Of a stretch of DNA of 16,403 nucleotides, positions 13,569 to 16,403 are shown in pieces. The position numbers and the translations under genes were made by a program. Location of the stretch: NCBI GenBank assembly GCA_050942895.1, contig JBMNOE010000037.1, positions 1-16,403 on the forward strand, given 5' to 3'. This DNA is from JBNRMR01 sp050942895. GTDB lineage: Bacteria; Bacillota; Clostridia; Christensenellales; UBA1750. Position 1 is the stretch's first letter. Each line of letters opens with the position of its first letter. The notes beneath the pieces are model-generated. The model did no database searches. It was not told the DNA's origin and saw only the letters and a program-made list of their open reading frames with translations.

Positions 13569-14582
13569 CTAGATTCTACTGTCAAGCAGCATTTCGACAA
13601 GCTCCATAGTTTTGACGGACTCCTCTATGCTGCAAAGGGGAGTGGTGCGCTCCCTTATGCTTCTGATAAATTCTGTGTTTTGTTTCAAATACCCATAATA
13701 GACATAGTATTCGTTGCTTTCAGCCAGGGCGATTCCATCAATCCGCTCAAGTTCTGTTCCGCTATTACCGCCGGAGGCGAGAGAAAAGGAGGCATTCTTG
13801 TTGTAAATCAACTCTGCATTACAGGCGGCGCTTCCAAAGCCAAGGTTGATATAGGCGCTAATGGTATCGCCGAATATTTCAATTCCATGGGCGCGCCCGC
13901 CGGTGTTGTAATTTGCTTGAAGAACGCCCGTTATCCCGTTTTCAAAGGCAATCAACGCGTTCCATGCGTTGGGCACTGCACTGTTATACTGCCCTTGCAT
14001 GGTCGCTGCCTTTACCGGTCTGGAACCCGCAAGCCATAGCATGGTGTCGATAGCATGGATAGTATCGCATACAAAGGAACTTGCACATCCGCCGTAAAAG
14101 GAAGCGTCGCCATGCTTTACGAAATAGGCATTGATCTGGTTGATACGGGTTTGTTCCCTCATAATATCCGCGACATGGCTTAGTAGGGGGATGTAACGGC
14201 GGTTAAGGCCGACCTGCATGATGGCGCTGCGTTCTTTAGCCTTCCTAAAGAGCGCATGGGTTTGAAAGGCAGTAATGCCCGCAGGCTTTTCGGTGAAAAC
14301 ATCAAGGCCGGCCTCTAGGCAATCCAGACAGATTCGGAAAATCTGATCTGGCTGTGTTAGAACAAATACGGCATCAAGGTTTTGCTCAGCAAGCATTTCC
14401 CTATAAAGGGCATATACTCCGGGTATTCCATATTGATTGGCCAGGTTCTTGGCTTTATCGATTTCAATATCGCAAATTGCTTGAACCTTGATGTTTTCAA
14501 TTCGTGCCAGACAGGGCAGATGAATGTTTCTTGCGATCGCGCCAGCACCAATGATGCCTATACTGATATTTTCCTTGCTCAT
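13569..14582 (-). CDS. Gfo/Idh/MocA-family NAD(P)-dependent oxidoreductase
   Basis: The 337-residue protein has an N-terminal Rossmann fold with GAGAIA at residues 12-17, the EKPAG motif at 98-102 (K99 is the usual catalytic Lys) and the DTIHAIDTMLWLAG segment (D173, H176, D179) of the substrate domain. Members oxidise or reduce sugar hydroxyl groups, often together with an epimerase. The start at 14582 has AAGGCGGTG upstream. It is the first gene of the minus-strand operon and has a well-placed promoter (14626-14654). Next to it, in the opposite direction, a sugar-binding protein is encoded, which suggests uptake and breakdown of the same carbohydrate. Confidence 0.93.
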   Translation of the reverse strand: MSKENISIGIIGAGAIARNIHLPCLARIENIKVQAICDIEIDKAKNLANQYGIPGVYALYREMLAEQNLDAVFVLTQPDQIFRICLDCLEAGLDVFTEKPAGITAFQTHALFRKAKERSAIMQVGLNRRYIPLLSHVADIMREQTRINQINAYFVKHGDASFYGGCASSFVCDTIHAIDTMLWLAGSRPVKAATMQGQYNSAVPNAWNALIAFENGITGVLQANYNTGGRAHGIEIFGDTISAYINLGFGSAACNAELIYNKNASFSLASGGNSGTELERIDGIALAESNEYYVYYGYLKQNTEFIRSIRERTTPLCSIEESVKTMELVEMLLDSRI

Positions 14583-14625
14583 ATTAGCACCGCCTTAAGC
14601 TATGTTTATTTTTTAGGATGCTTGA

Positions 14626-14654
14626 ATTATACATTTATGGAAGCCTTTAATCAA
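14626..14654 (-). promoter_or_regulatory. Promoter of the oxidoreductase-epimerase operon
   Basis: On the minus strand TTGATT (14654-14649) and TATAAT (14631-14626) are 17 bases apart, and TG precedes the -10 box directly. The start codon lies about 44 bases downstream. A near copy of the -35 region, CTTTGAATCAA on the plus strand, is at 14665-14675 beside CTTTAATCAA at 14645-14654, and might be part of an operator. Confidence 0.8.
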
Positions 14655-14789
14655 GCCCGCTAAGCTTTGAATCAAAAAACCTGGATATTATTGATAAAAT
14701 TGAATATATAGGCAAAGGCTTTACAGCGCTGACTTAGTCCGGTAATGTTTCATCGTAAAAAAAGCATGGTTGATTGCAAAACTTGAATA

Positions 14790-14819
14790 TTTACACCGGG
14801 GGTATCTGCGGCATATAAT
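14790..14819 (+). promoter_or_regulatory. Promoter of the sugar-binding protein gene
   Basis: TTTACA (14790-14795) and TATAAT (14814-14819) are 18 bases apart. The predicted start near 14826 gives a leader of about 160 bases before the ATG at 14988. It is divergent from the oxidoreductase promoter, leaving about 135 bases between the two -35 boxes for a shared regulator site. Confidence 0.65.
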
Positions 14820-14987
14820 TACCGTGTCAAGATGGCTGAACAAAATATAAGAAAGCCGTATGCTTTGCAGCTAGTGCTACCAACTATTTCAGCAGCGCGC
14901 TATTTGTTTTTATGGCGCTGGCCCTTCAATGATAGATTCCAGAAGATGAGCTCATATATAAATATAATTAATGAAAGGACGAAAGCA

Positions 14988-16403
14988 ATGAAACTAAAAA
15001 CGGTATTTTTACTGATGCTGGCATCAATGCTGACATTATCAATTGCTATGTCAGGTTGCAGACAGCAGGAGGGCCGATTGCCTCAACAGAGCCAGACATC
15101 GGCCTCACCGGCGGTAACCTCTGCGCAGCCTTCTAGCGTAGCGGCAGATCCCCAAAAGGAGGACGGCGAACATCCTTATTGGATCACCCAGGAGAAGTTG
15201 ACGCTGACCATGTTCGCTCCCTTTGACCAAAAGTCCTCGCAGGTCATGCCCGATTATTCCGGCAAAGAGATAACGGCGATGTTCGAGGAGTATACAAATA
15301 TAAAAATCGAATATCAGTTACCGCCCGTTGGGCAGGAAAAAGAGCAGCTCAATCTTTTGTTGGCGTCCGCTACGCTACCGGACATGATATATGCGCAGAT
15401 GGCCAATATCACCGGCGGCGGCCAATATTTGATGTCCAACGGCCTGATAATTCCCGCAACAGATCTGGTAGAGGAGCATATGCCCAAATTCAAAGAAATC
15501 ATAGGCAGAAACCCTGTTTTAGATAAGCAGCTACGTCTGGATAACGGCGATCTTTATTTCTTTCCCTGCATAAGGGAAAGCCGTCAGGTTCAGACTCACG
15601 GCGGGGCTTATATGCGCAAAGACTGGCTGGATCAGCTTGGACTTGGTCTACCCGAGACGATTGGTGAGATCTATACGGCGCTCTCCGGGTTTAAATCCAT
15701 GGATGCCTCTTGTTTGCCCTTTGTGCCCTCGGGATTTGCCCCCCATTTTCTATCTAACGGCGGCTTGGGGCATGTGCCGGGACGGAATGTATCTTGACGA
15801 TGACACAGTAAAATTTGCGCCGTCGCAGCCAGAGTGGAAAGAGTTTGTGACAGAGATGGCAAAATGGTATGCTGAGGGTTTGATCGATCCGGATTTTGCC
15901 GCAAATAACGGCACAATTGTGCAGAACAAAATGGGAAGCGGCATCGGTGGCATGACCTATGGCAGCCTGGCAGGCAGCCTTGGAAGGCAGGCGGCGCTGG
16001 TGGAGGAATCTGTGGGGGGGAATCTGGTGGGCATTTCCAATCCTCGTTGCGAGGATGGGACCACATATGCTGCTTATCCTGAATACTCCATGTTTCACAC
16101 CAATTCAGGCGCGGTAATAACGACGCAGTCCAAGCATGCGGTTGAATGCGCCAAGTGGCTGGATTTCCGCTATGGAGAAATAGGCCACATGATGCTCAAT
16201 TTTGGCGTGGAGGATCTTTCTTACACCATGGTGGACGAATATCCCACATTTACGGACCTCATATATAAAAACCCAGATGGTCTTGCCTATGATGTTGCTA
16301 TAGCCAAATACTCGATGGTTGGAAGCACCCTTGATAGCTTCGTCCAAGATCCGCGTTCCTTTGCGCAAAACAGTCTTCCCACCCAGCGACAGGTGGATGC
16401 AAA
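14988..16403 (+). pseudogene. ABC transporter sugar-binding lipoprotein, frameshifted, 3' end beyond window
   Basis: The product is an extracellular solute-binding protein (family 1) of a carbohydrate ABC importer. The start at 14988 has AAAGGA upstream and gives a signal peptide with lipobox MSGC (Cys24), then a Ser/Thr/Pro/Gln-rich linker. The mature part includes TLTMFAPFDQ, LNLLLASATLPDMIYA and YMRKDWLDQLGLGLPET, typical of the family. The first frame closes at 15797. Removing one C from the six-C run at 15739-15744 gives APIFYLTAAWGMCRDGMYLD and then the open frame to the window end (KWYAEGLIDPDFAA, TNSGAVITTQSKHAVECAKW). The rest looks sound, so the lesion is either recent, a slippage switch or a sequencing error. 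Permease genes would be expected downstream. Confidence 0.85.

Noticed and set aside
13680..14039. Plus-strand open frame of 119 codons inside the oxidoreductase
   Set aside because: Shadow of the minus-strand Gfo/Idh/MocA gene.
14832..14987. N-terminal extension of the sugar-binding protein from the ATG at 14832
   Set aside because: The signal peptide and lipobox start at 14988 with a ribosome binding site, and the extension would place charged residues before the signal.
1..16403. CRISPR array
   Set aside because: No series of regularly spaced direct repeats was seen on either strand. The only longer direct repeat is the pair of toxin linkers.

Overview
This window looks like a chromosomal segment of a Gram-positive bacterium of the class Clostridia (Bacillota). 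The reasons are the gene order tuf-rpmG-secE-nusG-rplK-rplA, the 49-residue L33 with four cysteines, purine-rich AGGAGG-type ribosome binding sites, and prophage genes of Clostridia type (LLH holin, ImmA/IrrE tail, tyrosine integrase). The genus cannot be fixed from the sequence alone.

Region 1 (1-3700) is intact housekeeping DNA: EF-Tu, ribosomal protein L33, SecE, NusG, L11 and L1, all on the plus strand. The rplJ-rplL-rpoB genes that usually follow rplA are absent. A GC-rich hairpin, a strong promoter, a tRNA-Leu(CAG) gene and its terminator come instead.

Region 2 (4035-8130) is a decayed accessory zone. It holds a tandem GNAT acetyltransferase gene with an in-frame TGA, and then, on the minus strand, the remains of a prophage lysogeny module: frameshifted integrase, frameshifted small phage protein, lipoprotein gene with an internal TAA, an intact double zinc-ribbon membrane protein, and the last part of an ImmA/IrrE peptidase. 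This module abuts plus-strand remnants of a tail-like protein and a frameshifted LLH holin, so most of the prophage appears to have been deleted.

Region 3 (8270-11250) carries an intact AraC/GyrI-type regulator and then two tandem toxin-immunity cassettes of a polymorphic toxin system. Both toxin ends begin with the same 78-bp linker (about 61 of 78 bases identical by hand count). The first toxin is an Ntox50-type domain with two nonsense codons, followed by an immunity-like gene with a +1 slip in a G run. The second is a shorter orphan toxin tip followed by an apparently intact Cys-rich immunity candidate. A 3' half of a tRNA (probably His) with its own terminator lies after them and may mark an old attachment site.

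Region 4 (11558-16403) has an intact family 4-like uracil-DNA glycosylase with one iron-sulfur cysteine replaced. After it comes a divergent carbohydrate locus: a minus-strand operon of a Gfo/Idh/MocA oxidoreductase and a TIM-barrel sugar epimerase, and a plus-strand ABC-transporter sugar-binding lipoprotein that runs off the window and carries a frameshift in a C6 run. Promoters with good -10 boxes face away from each other between them.

The most notable features are the toxin-cassette chain, the tRNA half, the broken ribosomal gene order, and the many frame lesions. Several lesions sit in homopolymers and could be sequencing errors, but the in-frame stop codons cannot be explained that way.
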